A stretch of DNA of 64,000 bases from Bacteroides luhongzhouii (GTDB lineage Bacteria; Bacteroidota; Bacteroidia; Bacteroidales; Bacteroidaceae): assembly GCF_009193295.2 (NCBI RefSeq), contig NZ_CP059973.1, forward strand, positions 930,001 to 994,000. Direction: 5' to 3'. A program made the translations under genes and the position numbers. The notes beneath the pieces are model-generated. The model worked only from the letters and a program-made list of their open reading frames with translations, searched no databases and was not told the origin of the DNA. Positions 23,906 through 34,086 of the stretch are shown here, in pieces; position 1 is the stretch's first letter; every line of letters starts with the position of its first letter.

Positions 23906-25261
23906 ATGACTGATACTATTTCTTATCAATATGCAGCTCCTTCTACACTGCAACGGTCGGCCGATCAAGACGAACTGTTTCTTGCCAAATATAGCGAAAT
24001 AGAAAAGAAAGAAGCTCCCTGTTTCTTTTGGGGAAAGCTGACACAACCTTATATGACGGCACGTTGCCTCATTGCATTATCCAACGTTGTGCAATCCAGT
24101 TTCAATCTGACACCAGCACAGCTTGCAATGCTGAAAGACCCAATTGTAACGGCTGGAAATAATCGTTTGCGCTTTGAAGGATTTTCTAATTGTGCAGGTG
24201 TATACGCCAGGGTCGATGTACTTCCTGATGGACACGACGGAGAATTCTTGGAAAACGGGACAACGAATGTAGATTTTAATCCCGGAATGATTTCTGCTTT
24301 AGGAGGAATAGGCAGACAGGAAAATGTAGTAATGTCGGTCGGTCCCAAAGAAGTGGGACTCTATAATAAAGGTGAGAAGGTGATAGAGCGAAAAGTACCT
24401 CTGCCCGTGAAATGGATAAAGGGGCTGACTACGGTGCAAATTTATCAATCCGTTGCCGAAAAGGTCTTTTCCTTCAATCGCATACAAACCCTGCAACTCT
24501 TCCAGACACTTCCGAAAAGTAGTGTGAAATGTGATTATTATTTAGTGATGCGTGGTCAAAAACCGGCCTTTTCACCGGTGAAAAGTATGAATGCCATCTG
24601 CATCGGAGGACTCCATCGTTTGCGCTTGCTCGAGCCTTTGCTTCCCTTTGCCGATGAGTTGAAAGTATTTGTGCATCCTACTATGCAATCTACTATCTGG
24701 CAACTTTATTTCGGTCCGGTCCGCTTCAGTCTTTCTCTTTCCCGCGAATGTTGGAGAGGATTTTCCGGAGAAGGTGCCGCACTGGAATCTCTGCTCGAAG
24801 ACGTACCTGAAAGATGGATAGAGGCGATGGATAAATACAGTTACGCCAATCAACAGTTCAACCCCACTCTTTTTGCCATAAAAGAACATATTGACCTGGA
24901 TAAGGTAGATTCTCTCTCGGCACGATTGGCAGCAATGGGGTTGCTGGGATTTGATTTGGATGAAAACAGTTTCTTCTACCGCCGTCTGCCTTTCAAAACC
25001 GAACGTATTTTGAGCCTCAATCCCCGAATGATAGCCGCTGAAAAGTTGCTGAAAGAAGAAAAAGTAGAAATCATTTCGAATGACGGTAACCGGACAGAAG
25101 CCCGTGTTGCAGGAAGCGGAGGAGTGAGGCATACCGTCATTCTGGACAGAGAGAACGAAAAAGAGCGTTGCACTTGCACCTGGTTTAGCAGCAATCAGGG
25201 AGAACGGGGAGCTTGCAAACATATTTTGGCAGTAAAGAAACTAGCGCAATGGAAGAACTAA
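23906..25261 (+). CDS. SWIM zinc-finger protein
   Basis: The 451-residue protein ends in a SWIM zinc finger of the form CxCx12CxH (C422, C424, C437, H439), in the context CTCTWFSS and GACKHILAV. SWIM domains bind DNA or partner proteins. The ~400 residues before it form a conserved region typical of this bacterial SWIM class (AAPSTLQRS near the start; ECWRGFSGEGAALE near 285). No catalytic motif is seen. The ATG at 23906 is chosen because the longer frame starts in the -7 box. The stop overlaps the next start by 13 bp, so the large DUF6493-type protein is translationally coupled and probably a functional partner. Confidence 0.85.
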   Translation: MTDTISYQYAAPSTLQRSADQDELFLAKYSEIEKKEAPCFFWGKLTQPYMTARCLIALSNVVQSSFNLTPAQLAMLKDPIVTAGNNRLRFEGFSNCAGVYARVDVLPDGHDGEFLENGTTNVDFNPGMISALGGIGRQENVVMSVGPKEVGLYNKGEKVIERKVPLPVKWIKGLTTVQIYQSVAEKVFSFNRIQTLQLFQTLPKSSVKCDYYLVMRGQKPAFSPVKSMNAICIGGLHRLRLLEPLLPFADELKVFVHPTMQSTIWQLYFGPVRFSLSLSRECWRGFSGEGAALESLLEDVPERWIEAMDKYSYANQQFNPTLFAIKEHIDLDKVDSLSARLAAMGLLGFDLDENSFFYRRLPFKTERILSLNPRMIAAEKLLKEEKVEIISNDGNRTEARVAGSGGVRHTVILDRENEKERCTCTWFSSNQGERGACKHILAVKKLAQWKN

Positions 25262-28206
25262 AAAAAGAACTGGAGAAGTTATCCAAAGCTTATGTGGATA
25301 CTCCGGAGAATGAAGAGAAGATATTAATCCCTTTTATCAAGAGATTATTGGAGTTGCCAATGAAGGACAGGCGGAAGTTGCTGCCGCTAATCCGGGAATT
25401 ACAATGGATAAAAGGCAGGTTCGCTGGTTTCAGCAGTGAGACAACCTGTAGTCCGGCACGGGCACATTTTTTATCGGCAGTACAGTTTGTATGTGCCAAC
25501 AAACGGGAGGTGGATATGGCATATCATGTGAAGTTTGATATGCTCTGCAAACTACTCCCACTTTACAACCCTGCCTGGCTGACAGACTTTATCAACGATG
25601 ACAAAACATGGTTCAATTTCGATCTCAATTACGAAGAACTGATGCAGCTCATGGACATGGGATACCTCAAAGAAATTACGCCAAACCGCATAGCGCATGT
25701 ACTCCCCTGGATTACCCTCATTAGAAAAAAGGGAGGCAAAGGAGACGATACTTTCAACAGTGAGCTATTACTCAAGCGGGATATTACACTGAAAGAGCAC
25801 ATCTGGACGCTTTTCGAACACGAATCAATCATCGGTTATCAGGATGACTGTGCCAAAAATGCTTATAAGAAAGGGATCACAACACGGGATGAAAGTATCA
25901 GTGCGGCCCTCTATCGCTATTCATTGGACGGTCATCTGGATAGAGAACGGCTACTAAGAACCACCCTCGCCACTTTTCACCGGAGCTTCAAAAAAGACAT
26001 GGCAGGATGGTTTGCCAAATTCTTTGAAACGCTGCAACCGACCACCGGAGAATTGTTATCCTTACAGGAAGAGATCATGCAAACATTCACTTCTTCCTAC
26101 ACCAAACCGGTAAATATAATGTTGCAACAGTTGAAGAGCATTGCAGACGAAGAAGGATTCCGCTATCAGGAATTCATCGAACGGGCAACCACCCTTTTCT
26201 TCTCCAGTCCCAAGAACTCGCTATTAACCATTTACTCCATCTTTGAAAAGATCGTTGCGCAACATTCTGAGATGAAAGAGCCTTGTTGTATCACTCTCTG
26301 CCAACTATTTTTGAAGAAGGACGAAAGCCTGCAAAAGAAAGCTGCCAACTTTATTTCAAAGTATGGAGACGCCTCTTCGTCCAATCTCCAAGAAACACTA
26401 CAGTCTTATCAACCGGAGATGTTTCAAAGTGTGCAAGCGATACTCGCATCTTTCAAGCCACAGTCTACAGAGCCACACCTTGCAGAAGAAGCAAATGCAA
26501 CAGATACAAGTACGACAGAAGACATTCTTCATACAGAAGGAAAGAATACAGAAAGAAATAGTACTGATAAATCCCTCCTCTCCGAAGAGCCATCTCTGGA
26601 AGCCGTCCGCATTTGCCGGGAAGACAATCGTATTCCATTCCCTGCCAACAAAGAAGATTTCCTGTTCCAGCTTAGCCGTTTGTTCGACATGGAGGAGAAC
26701 TGGGAGGTAGAAACAACGATTGCCGCTATCATTGCTTTCCATCCCCAACTGGATAAAGAAGACCTCAACCGGATGGAACCTATTTTCCAACGGGCAGCTA
26801 ATATTGTTGCCAATAGTTGGGAACCATACGAAGATCTCCTTGCCACTTTCCTATTGGAATACCAACGCTTATGGGCACAGACAGACGACCCTAATACAGG
26901 AGTTTTGAGAAACATATTCACTCGGCTGGAAGAGAAACTGAAAGGAATAGATAAAAACAGAGGAGCTTACGACGAACGTTCCTTCAAACGACTTGCTGAC
27001 TGGCAACCCGGTTATAGCAACGCAACCTGTTTCACCCCCATCAAGCAGTTATGGCTGAATGTGATCCGCAAAATAAAAGAAAGAAATACATTGCCATTGC
27101 TTTCTACTCCCACTCATACCCCGGCATACCTACAAGCCACCGAACTGATACGCCGGCTTGCCGCATATCAGGAAGTAGGAAAGAAACCCTGTTCGTGGGA
27201 TTTCCAACTGGCTATTGCCCGTTGTGCCATGGAAGACAAAGAAGAAGCCATCGTCACCGCCCGGCAACTGTTGCAAGATGAGTATCTGCATCTCTCCCTG
27301 TTCTTATTAGACGAAAACACGCAACCCGAACCGCCCTACAACCATCCGACCGCTTGGGTAGCCGCCGGACTGGTAAAAGCACCGGAGACAGAATTTGAAG
27401 CATTCAAGTCTTTCGCCTGTAACACATTGCCACACAAGCATCTGACAGGAGACTACGAATGGAAAGAAGTGAAACCCAAAGAAAACTCATACGAAACGGA
27501 CAGACGCCTGCTCCAACTTGATTTTCACAAATGGCACAAATATATCGAACGCAACAGCCATCAGCTATGGCAGGAACATCTGATTATTAACAGTAAATAC
27601 AACATGGATGACTCCCGCTACATGGAACCTCTATTGTGTTGTTACCCTAACCACCCGGAACCGTTGATAGCCCGGATTATCTCCTGCTACATGGCGTTCG
27701 GCACTCCACAGGAAGACAGCAAACGTACTCTTGCCTGTGCCTTACGTATGTTATTGTCTTTCCATTGCCCGCTCAAAGAGATGAGTCTGCTCCTGTTAAG
27801 CGGTTCACTGCTTTTTGTAGACAAAACAGTCCGTTCCTATGCAGCAGAATTATGGGTGGAAGGACTCTCCACAGGGAGAATAAACAACCACCGGGTAGGA
27901 GAAATCCTGGCCCGGCTTATCAGCATGGAACTTGCTCCGTTAAAACGCTTCACCACACAAGTGTACGAAAGCATGTACAAACGAAGTGCTTTCCACAACC
28001 GCCAACTGGAAGAACTGCTCACTGTATTTATCAGCGGATTGCCCGACAAACCCGTCACCGGACTCAAACAACTGCTCGAACTCTATCTGGAACTATTGAC
28101 CATCAACCACAGCAAGGTTACGAACGAACGACTCCTGCAACGCCTGCAAGAATGGGCAACGAACAGCAATCTGAAGAAAGTGACCACTTCACTCAACAAA
28201 CTATAA
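25249..28206 (+). CDS. DUF6493-type large helical protein, copy 1
   Basis: The 985-residue soluble protein is predicted to be almost all helical, with HEAT-like segments, and has no signal peptide or membrane segment. It contains a long Thr/Ser/Glu-rich linker at about 410-455. Conserved blocks shared with the next gene include LKEHIWTLFEH (about 190), LPLLSTPTHTPAYL (about 620), AAGLVKAPETEFEAFKSF and DKTVRSYAAELW. I place it in DUF6493 from memory of such SWIM-linked proteins. The biochemical role is unknown. Its start lies inside the SWIM gene, and the paralogue follows after 7 bp, giving a tight three-gene operon. The frame is open further upstream to 25213, but the ATG at 25249 (MEELKKELEK) fits better. 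Confidence 0.75.
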   Translation: MEELKKELEKLSKAYVDTPENEEKILIPFIKRLLELPMKDRRKLLPLIRELQWIKGRFAGFSSETTCSPARAHFLSAVQFVCANKREVDMAYHVKFDMLCKLLPLYNPAWLTDFINDDKTWFNFDLNYEELMQLMDMGYLKEITPNRIAHVLPWITLIRKKGGKGDDTFNSELLLKRDITLKEHIWTLFEHESIIGYQDDCAKNAYKKGITTRDESISAALYRYSLDGHLDRERLLRTTLATFHRSFKKDMAGWFAKFFETLQPTTGELLSLQEEIMQTFTSSYTKPVNIMLQQLKSIADEEGFRYQEFIERATTLFFSSPKNSLLTIYSIFEKIVAQHSEMKEPCCITLCQLFLKKDESLQKKAANFISKYGDASSSNLQETLQSYQPEMFQSVQAILASFKPQSTEPHLAEEANATDTSTTEDILHTEGKNTERNSTDKSLLSEEPSLEAVRICREDNRIPFPANKEDFLFQLSRLFDMEENWEVETTIAAIIAFHPQLDKEDLNRMEPIFQRAANIVANSWEPYEDLLATFLLEYQRLWAQTDDPNTGVLRNIFTRLEEKLKGIDKNRGAYDERSFKRLADWQPGYSNATCFTPIKQLWLNVIRKIKERNTLPLLSTPTHTPAYLQATELIRRLAAYQEVGKKPCSWDFQLAIARCAMEDKEEAIVTARQLLQDEYLHLSLFLLDENTQPEPPYNHPTAWVAAGLVKAPETEFEAFKSFACNTLPHKHLTGDYEWKEVKPKENSYETDRRLLQLDFHKWHKYIERNSHQLWQEHLIINSKYNMDDSRYMEPLLCCYPNHPEPLIARIISCYMAFGTPQEDSKRTLACALRMLLSFHCPLKEMSLLLLSGSLLFVDKTVRSYAAELWVEGLSTGRINNHRVGEILARLISMELAPLKRFTTQVYESMYKRSAFHNRQLEELLTVFISGLPDKPVTGLKQLLELYLELLTINHSKVTNERLLQRLQEWATNSNLKKVTTSLNKL

Positions 28207-28213
28207 TAAATTC

Positions 28214-31123
28214 ATGATTATGACCATAGAAGAACGCCTCAACGAAATAGTAGAAAAGCAACAGGGTGATGACATCATCCCCTTTCTGCAAGGACTTACA
28301 CAGGAAGAGCGAAAGGGGCTTGTCCCCTGCCTGAACAAACTGGAAGAATACTACAGTAAATTCGTGCAACTTAACGAGAATACATACGGTACACGGGCAA
28401 CTTCCGTACAGCATCGTATCATCAATCTTACCGCCCTCGTTGTCTATTCTCTGAAAGAATTCCGCAAATACGAATGGGGAATCAATACGGAGGAACTGAA
28501 TGAATTGATCCCGTGGTACATTCCCTCCTGGCTCGATAGCTTCTTCAAAGAAGGTGAAAGCAAAGAATTCGACGGTTTCTACGGAATGAATTACGAGATC
28601 CTGATGGATTGGATAGAACAAGGAGTACTCACCATAACACCCTCTCCACAAACCATCGCGAAGTATCTGGTGAACTATCTGAACAATACAGATTTCCTGC
28701 AAAAACGGGTAATCACACTCAAAGAGCATATCTGGTATCTGTTCCAACATGACTGCAGACAAAACTGGGCAGACAGCCGTACGAGTGGACAACCTTATTT
28801 CTCTTTCAGATACTTCGTAGAACACGGACAGCTAGACCGTATGCGTGTATTAAGGGAATCTCTGCTCGCTGTCAACCGAAAAATGAACAAGAACTTATGC
28901 GGCTGGTTTGCAGGCATGTTTACCGCACTTAACCCCAGCATAGAAGAGCAACTCGCATTACAACCGGAAATATTCGCCGTCCTGTCTGCCCCTCACAGCC
29001 GCCCGGTTAATACCATACTCGGACTGCTGAAAGGCTTATGCGTTCATCCACAATTCCGGATCGAAGAGTTTCTGAATCAGACTTCCGTTCTTTTCGCTTC
29101 AGATGTGAAGGCAGTCCACCAAAACACATTGGCCGTACTTAACAAGCTGGCAAAAGAAAGAAAAGAATTTCGTGACACCATCTGTTGTGTTGCCGCACAA
29201 GGATTAATGAGCCGGGAAGAATCCACTCAAAGCAAGATAGTCAAACTGATCCTGACGTATGGAGAGACGGAATCCGCCACATTAAGAGAAGCACTCTCCG
29301 TATATACGGAAACAATGTTGACAAACACTAAAAAAGAGCTGAAGGCTTATCTGGAAAATAACGAATCCGGCCATACTTCTGCCTATAATGAAGCGACTCC
29401 CGCCCACTTCGGACAGCCCGATAACGATTCCGCCTCTTTCGTGTATGAGCCAATACTTCCCATTATCCGTGAGGACAACCGGATACAGGAAATCGCTTCT
29501 CCCGAAGACCTGATATTTCTTGCCAGCCAAGTGCTGGATGTGAACGAGATCTATCACTTCGACCTATTACTCGGTGCCTTAGTGCAATGGGACCGGCAAC
29601 AGGAAGCGAAACAAATCTCACAATGGACACCCATCCTTCAACGCGCCTACAAACTACTGATAAACGGAGGAAGTTCACGAAACGGCCTATTAGACCAACT
29701 AATGGCAACTTTTCTCCTTGATTATGCAAAGCTACTGGTTAAACGCTTCCCTAAAGAAGCAAAAGAGCTAAGCGACTTACATCAGAAAATGGTACAGAAA
29801 GACGAACTGCAGAAAGGTAAATGGGGCTATCGAAATCTGCAGAAACTCACCATCCGTCAGAAAACAAACCAAAAAGAGAAATTCCCCGTTCACAAGCAGC
29901 TATTATGCCGCACACTAGACCTTTTGGAAAGCAAGGAGAAACCTTTACCCCTATTGTCCACTCCCACCCATATACCTATGTTTATTGCTCCGGCAACCCT
30001 GATAAAAAGATTAAAACAATATCAACTAGCAAACGCCGAGCCAGACGATATGGATATGCAAACGGCACTCTCGCGAGTGGCACTAGATGATTCATCGCAA
30101 GAACTCCCTATCATCCTTCAAGACTTAAAAGGAGAATACCAACGTTTACTTTCTTTCTTATTGGGAGCAGAAGACGCACTCCCTCAAGCCCCCTTCACCC
30201 ATCCTTCCTGGTGGATGACAGCAGGACTCGTCAAGTCGCCGGAGACAATCTACTCCGAATTCAAAGATTTCTCTTATAGTAAAGGGCCACGTGAATTCCT
30301 GACCGGAAACTTTGTATGGAGAACTTATCTGCACACTGACTCGTATATCGATTACAACAAGAAAAAAGTAGAATGGACCTCCGCTATTCTTAATTTCGAT
30401 ATCCCGGAAAGCAAGAACTCTCATATCGTCAATAAAGACGAATATAATGAGAGAATCAATTACCATTCATACGATCCTCATCCGTTAGTGGTCGAAATGT
30501 ACCCGCTGATAGAACGTTACGACGATATACAGAACGACTTGCCACGTTTGGCATGGTTAACTCCCAATATGCCTGAACCATTATTGGTATGGTGCATCCG
30601 CAGTGCCATATATTATCCGATGCTAAATGAGGTCAGGGAAATAGGCATCACCAAAGCCACCATCGAAGCGCTTCATCAGTTAAGACACACCTGGCATGAG
30701 ACGTCTTACATACTGGAAGCCAGTTGTATGTTGGTAGCAGATAAGACTTCCCGTTCTTACGCCGCCGAAATCTGGATAGACCGTGTCGGCAAAGGATGTA
30801 TAGACAGTGAACACATAGGTAAAATCTTAGGTTCACATCAACACACCGGCTGGGGACCGTTGAAAAGACTCACCGATCTGATACAGCAACAAATGATGAA
30901 TGTCAGCCCCCTGCACAACCGGGAACTGGAGAAACTAATCGTGGCAATGCTGGCCGAACTTCCGGAAAAGCCGATAAAAGATTTAAAAAAGTTGTTGGAG
31001 ATATATGCAGAACTGTTGTCAATCAACAACAGCAAAGCCAAAGATGAACAGGTTTTGCACCTGTTGGACGTTTGGAAAGGGGTCGCCAATCTGAAAAAAA
31101 CAGTGGCTAATATCCAACATTAA
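28214..31123 (+). CDS. DUF6493-type large helical protein, copy 2
   Basis: The 969-residue protein is a paralogue of the preceding gene along its whole length. Matching blocks are LKEHIWYLFQHD, LPLLSTPTHIPMF, TAGLVKSPETIYSEFKDF, DKTSRSYAAEIW, SPLHNRELEKLI and KDLKKLLEIYAELLSINNSK. It is soluble and helical, with no catalytic motif that I can see. A second in-frame ATG lies six bases into the gene and either could be used. The tandem arrangement suggests that the two paralogues act together, perhaps as a hetero-oligomeric scaffold with the SWIM protein. That last point is inference. The gene ends without an obvious terminator. Confidence 0.75.
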   Translation: MIMTIEERLNEIVEKQQGDDIIPFLQGLTQEERKGLVPCLNKLEEYYSKFVQLNENTYGTRATSVQHRIINLTALVVYSLKEFRKYEWGINTEELNELIPWYIPSWLDSFFKEGESKEFDGFYGMNYEILMDWIEQGVLTITPSPQTIAKYLVNYLNNTDFLQKRVITLKEHIWYLFQHDCRQNWADSRTSGQPYFSFRYFVEHGQLDRMRVLRESLLAVNRKMNKNLCGWFAGMFTALNPSIEEQLALQPEIFAVLSAPHSRPVNTILGLLKGLCVHPQFRIEEFLNQTSVLFASDVKAVHQNTLAVLNKLAKERKEFRDTICCVAAQGLMSREESTQSKIVKLILTYGETESATLREALSVYTETMLTNTKKELKAYLENNESGHTSAYNEATPAHFGQPDNDSASFVYEPILPIIREDNRIQEIASPEDLIFLASQVLDVNEIYHFDLLLGALVQWDRQQEAKQISQWTPILQRAYKLLINGGSSRNGLLDQLMATFLLDYAKLLVKRFPKEAKELSDLHQKMVQKDELQKGKWGYRNLQKLTIRQKTNQKEKFPVHKQLLCRTLDLLESKEKPLPLLSTPTHIPMFIAPATLIKRLKQYQLANAEPDDMDMQTALSRVALDDSSQELPIILQDLKGEYQRLLSFLLGAEDALPQAPFTHPSWWMTAGLVKSPETIYSEFKDFSYSKGPREFLTGNFVWRTYLHTDSYIDYNKKKVEWTSAILNFDIPESKNSHIVNKDEYNERINYHSYDPHPLVVEMYPLIERYDDIQNDLPRLAWLTPNMPEPLLVWCIRSAIYYPMLNEVREIGITKATIEALHQLRHTWHETSYILEASCMLVADKTSRSYAAEIWIDRVGKGCIDSEHIGKILGSHQHTGWGPLKRLTDLIQQQMMNVSPLHNRELEKLIVAMLAELPEKPIKDLKKLLEIYAELLSINNSKAKDEQVLHLLDVWKGVANLKKTVANIQH

Positions 31124-31238
31124 GAGAAGCGGTTGGAGTTACTTAATCTCTTGCGTTGTGTCAACGTATTGGCACGACCCGATCACTTAAACAATCAGGA
31201 TTTAAAGGTAGTTTATTGGAGCTAAAGCCAAAAAGAAG

Positions 31239-31246
31239 TATCTTTG
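31239..31246 (+). promoter_or_regulatory. -7 box of dipeptidase gene
   Basis: TATCTTTG lies 23 bp before the ATG at 31270. Confidence 0.55.
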
Positions 31247-31269
31247 GCACACAAAATACCAAAGTTTGA

Positions 31270-32049
31270 ATGATCATTCTAAAATATAGTTTAACCATCT
31301 TCTGTTTGCTGCTGACAGGATGCTCCTTCTTTTCCGACCAAAAGGAGAAGGAGGGTCCCACCCTGACGGAATACGAATATACACCGGACGATATGCAATC
31401 CGGCGAAGAATGTACCACCGTCTCACCGCCACCGCCAGAGCGAAGCGCAATGGCTCTCTATATGGACTCACTAGGACTTGTCAATGTAACCGATCTGGAT
31501 AGTAGCCTCGTTGTCAAACTAATGTATACGCAGGCTGATAATTTCACGGGCGAAGTGCTTTACGATAGCCTAACGGAAGCCTATCTGCATCCGGATGCGG
31601 CATACGCTCTTATAGAAGCACAAAAAGCCTTGAAAGAGCTACATCCCTCTTATAGTCTTATCATTTACGATGCAGCCCGCCCCATGTCGGTACAAAAGAA
31701 AATGTGGAACGTAGTGAAAGGAACGTCCAAATATAAATATGTCTCCAACCCAAACCGTGGAGGCGGACTACATAACTACGGGCTGGCAGTAGACATCAGT
31801 ATTCAAGACTCTTTAGGGCAGCCTTTACCTATGGGAACCAAAGTAGACCATTTGGGTGTGGAAGCTCACATCACAAACGAAAACGAACTGGTACATAACG
31901 GAAAAATGAGTGAAACAGAACGTCAGAACCGGATATTGCTGCGAAAAGTAATGAAAGAAGCCGGGTTCCGTGCATTACCCAGTGAATGGTGGCATTTCAA
32001 TTTTTGCAGCCGGGATGTAGCCAGACAGAAATATAAGTTAATACCATAA
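31270..32049 (+). CDS. VanX-like D-Ala-D-Ala dipeptidase lipoprotein (peptidase M15D)
   Basis: The 259-residue protein has a lipoprotein signal (LLLTGC, Cys17) followed by a polar linker. The M15D zinc-dipeptidase core follows: IIYDAARPMS with the transition-state Arg, GGGLHNYGLAVD with the zinc-binding His and Asp, and SEWWHFNF with the catalytic Glu and third zinc ligand His. Enzymes of this family cleave D-Ala-D-Ala. In Bacteroides the lipoprotein form probably takes part in cell-wall recycling in the periplasm rather than glycopeptide resistance, since no vanHA genes are present. It stands alone between the DUF6493 operon and the methyltransferase. Confidence 0.9.
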   Translation: MIILKYSLTIFCLLLTGCSFFSDQKEKEGPTLTEYEYTPDDMQSGEECTTVSPPPPERSAMALYMDSLGLVNVTDLDSSLVVKLMYTQADNFTGEVLYDSLTEAYLHPDAAYALIEAQKALKELHPSYSLIIYDAARPMSVQKKMWNVVKGTSKYKYVSNPNRGGGLHNYGLAVDISIQDSLGQPLPMGTKVDHLGVEAHITNENELVHNGKMSETERQNRILLRKVMKEAGFRALPSEWWHFNFCSRDVARQKYKLIP

Positions 32050-32118
32050 ATCGGCACTCGACAAGACCATAACCGGTGCTCAACGATTCAGTGTAATATC
32101 CTATAACACAATAACGCT

Positions 32119-33309
32119 ATGATACAAATTTCCCCCGAAACTCTACTTTTCATCCGCGAACATTCATCGGAGGATGTACGCGCACTGGCTTTACAAGCTA
32201 AAAAGTATCCGGATATAGATATGCCGACTGCCATCACCCAAATTGCAGGAAAACAGGTTGCCGCCGAAAAGATTCCCTCATGGTGGGCAATAGAAAAGAT
32301 ATGGTATCCGAAACATCTGTCGCTAGAGCAATGCTCTTCTGAAATCACTGCCCGCTACAAAGCCCGTCTTTCGCAAGGAGATTCTCTGACCGACCTCACC
32401 GGAGGCTTCGGCATAGACTGTTCTTTTCTTGCCACCGGATTCAAGTCCGCCACTTATGTAGAACGTCAGGAAGAGCTTTGCGAAATAGCCGCACACAACT
32501 TTCCCATACTGAATCTAAACCATATAAACGTAAGAAATGAGGACGGAGTAGCCTATCTGCAAACAATGTCCCCCGTAGATTGTATCTTCCTCGACCCTGC
32601 CCGCCGCAATGAATACGGCGGAAAAACGGTCGCCATCTCCGACTGCGAACCGAACGTAGCCGAACTCGAAGATCTTCTGCTTAGCAAAGCCAACCGGGTA
32701 ATGATAAAACTCTCTCCCATGCTCGATCTTTCAGTAGCACTGAAAGAGCTGAAACATACACAGGAAGTTCATATCCTATCCGTCAATAACGAATGTAAGG
32801 AACTGCTAATCCTACTCGGACAAACATCACCGGCAGAAATCGCCATTCATTGTGTAAACCTCTTCACGAAAAGGATTCAAGAAGAACAACACTTCGTATT
32901 CACCCGCGAACAAGAGCAGCGTAGCGAATGTACTTATACCGAATCTTTAGAAAATTACCTTTACGAGCCGAATGCATCTCTTCTAAAAGCCGGTGCCTTC
33001 CGCAGTATCGCCGCAGTCTACTCTGTCCGGAAACTGCATCCCAACAGTCATCTTTACACCTCCGATACTTTCATCGAAAACTTCCCCGGAAGAATCTTCC
33101 GGATTGTCAACCACTGTAGTTTCAATAAAAAAGAAGTAAAGGAAAATCTGGCAGATCTGAAAAAAGCAAATGTGACTGTCCGTAACTTCCCCGCCACAGT
33201 AGCCGAACTTCGCAAACGGCTCCATCTGACAGAAGGAGGAGATACCTACCTATTTGCCAGCACGTTAAATAATGGACAAAAAGTTATCATCCGCTGTGAG
33301 AAAGTCTGA
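32119..33309 (+). CDS. THUMP-like class I SAM-dependent methyltransferase
   Basis: The 396-residue cytoplasmic protein has an N-terminal helical region (1-90), a SAM-binding Rossmann domain (LTDLTGGFGIDCSFLA as motif I, and FLDPARRNEYGGK as a motif IV-like DPAR block), and a C-terminal THUMP-like domain (about 310-396, with RIFRIVNHCSFNKKEVKENL and NVTVRNFPATVAELRKRL, each in part). The domain set is that of RNA-guanine methyltransferase relatives of the Bacteroidota. An RNA substrate is likely but unproven. After its stop the same frame continues into a decayed gene. Confidence 0.85.
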   Translation: MIQISPETLLFIREHSSEDVRALALQAKKYPDIDMPTAITQIAGKQVAAEKIPSWWAIEKIWYPKHLSLEQCSSEITARYKARLSQGDSLTDLTGGFGIDCSFLATGFKSATYVERQEELCEIAAHNFPILNLNHINVRNEDGVAYLQTMSPVDCIFLDPARRNEYGGKTVAISDCEPNVAELEDLLLSKANRVMIKLSPMLDLSVALKELKHTQEVHILSVNNECKELLILLGQTSPAEIAIHCVNLFTKRIQEEQHFVFTREQEQRSECTYTESLENYLYEPNASLLKAGAFRSIAAVYSVRKLHPNSHLYTSDTFIENFPGRIFRIVNHCSFNKKEVKENLADLKKANVTVRNFPATVAELRKRLHLTEGGDTYLFASTLNNGQKVIIRCEKV

Positions 33310-33810
33310 ACTAGTACCCACAGCTACCTGCGCACACTTGCACAAGGCGTAAGCTGGGATGGGCAATACCTCTTCCGTCCTCTCAAACGCTTTATCTTTG
33401 GAGGAACCTACACCGGATTTTCTTCCAAAGGAAGCCATCCTGAAGGAAAAGACCATTTATGGATTCATTTCATCGGCACGCAAATCGGAATGTGTAATGC
33501 CAATACCAAACATTGGCAAATCCGGGTGACAACCGGTCCTGGCGGAGTCATTCTGCGAAACAACAGCGAAGTATTCGGCAACACACGAAAAGTGAGAGCC
33601 TTCACTATCGGTCTACTCACCAATGCCAATGTTACCTATAAGCTGAGTCCCAACCTAGGAGTCAGTCTAGGAGTACAATATATGTATAGCGAACTACTTA
33701 GAATGAGGACTCACTATCACGGAGAAAAGGTTATTGTAAAACTCGATTCAAATGATGATGCCAACCTCACACGACTAAACGTCACTACGGGATTATCCTA
33801 TTATTTCTAA
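33310..33810 (+). pseudogene. 5'-deleted outer-membrane beta-barrel-like gene
   Basis: Directly after the methyltransferase stop the same frame is open for 166 codons and ends with LTRLNVTTGLSYYF and a stop. The alternating pattern with aromatic terminal Phe (FIFGGTYTGFSS, VTYKLSPNLGVSLGVQYMYS) is that of transmembrane beta-strands. No start codon or signal peptide exists upstream, so this is the 3' remnant of a gene whose beginning was deleted. An internal ATG at 33490 gives a 106-residue frame that would not be exported. It is followed 20 bp later by another truncated surface-protein gene. Confidence 0.7.
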
Positions 33811-33830
33811 CATTCACTAAAAAAAGCAAT

Positions 33831-34028
33831 ATGAAGAAATATATACTCATTCTCTTTTCCATCATCAGCTTCTGGAGTTGTACGGAAGATGAATCGATCG
33901 ATATCACCGTTTTGCCTTCTGCCACCACTACAGGCGCCAACACATTCGGTTGCCTGATGGACGGCTGGGTTTATGTGGGAGGACGCTACCTGAATTGGGG
34001 ACACTCATATAGATCAATACCGGTGTAA
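33831..34028 (+). pseudogene. Truncated lipoprotein gene (N-terminal fragment)
   Basis: The 65-residue frame begins with a good lipoprotein signal (ISFWSC, Cys17) and an acidic surface-export tail (TEDES). It continues TTTGANTFGCLMDGWVYVGGRY, in part; the ANTFGCLMDGW core is typical of the N-terminal domain of Bacteroides surface lipoproteins of about 150-200 residues. It then stops after SYRSIPV. The protein is therefore a fragment, probably inactive. It belongs with the adjoining barrel remnant as a pair of decayed envelope genes. Confidence 0.7.
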
Positions 34029-34086
34029 AAACAAACTTTTAATACGAACTAAATCACACTATTTATTCCTTTAAAAGGAAGCCCCC

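Noticed and set aside
31270..32049. Vancomycin-resistance determinant
   Set aside because: Only the VanX-like lipoprotein is present, with no vanH, vanA or regulators. A cell-wall recycling role is more likely.
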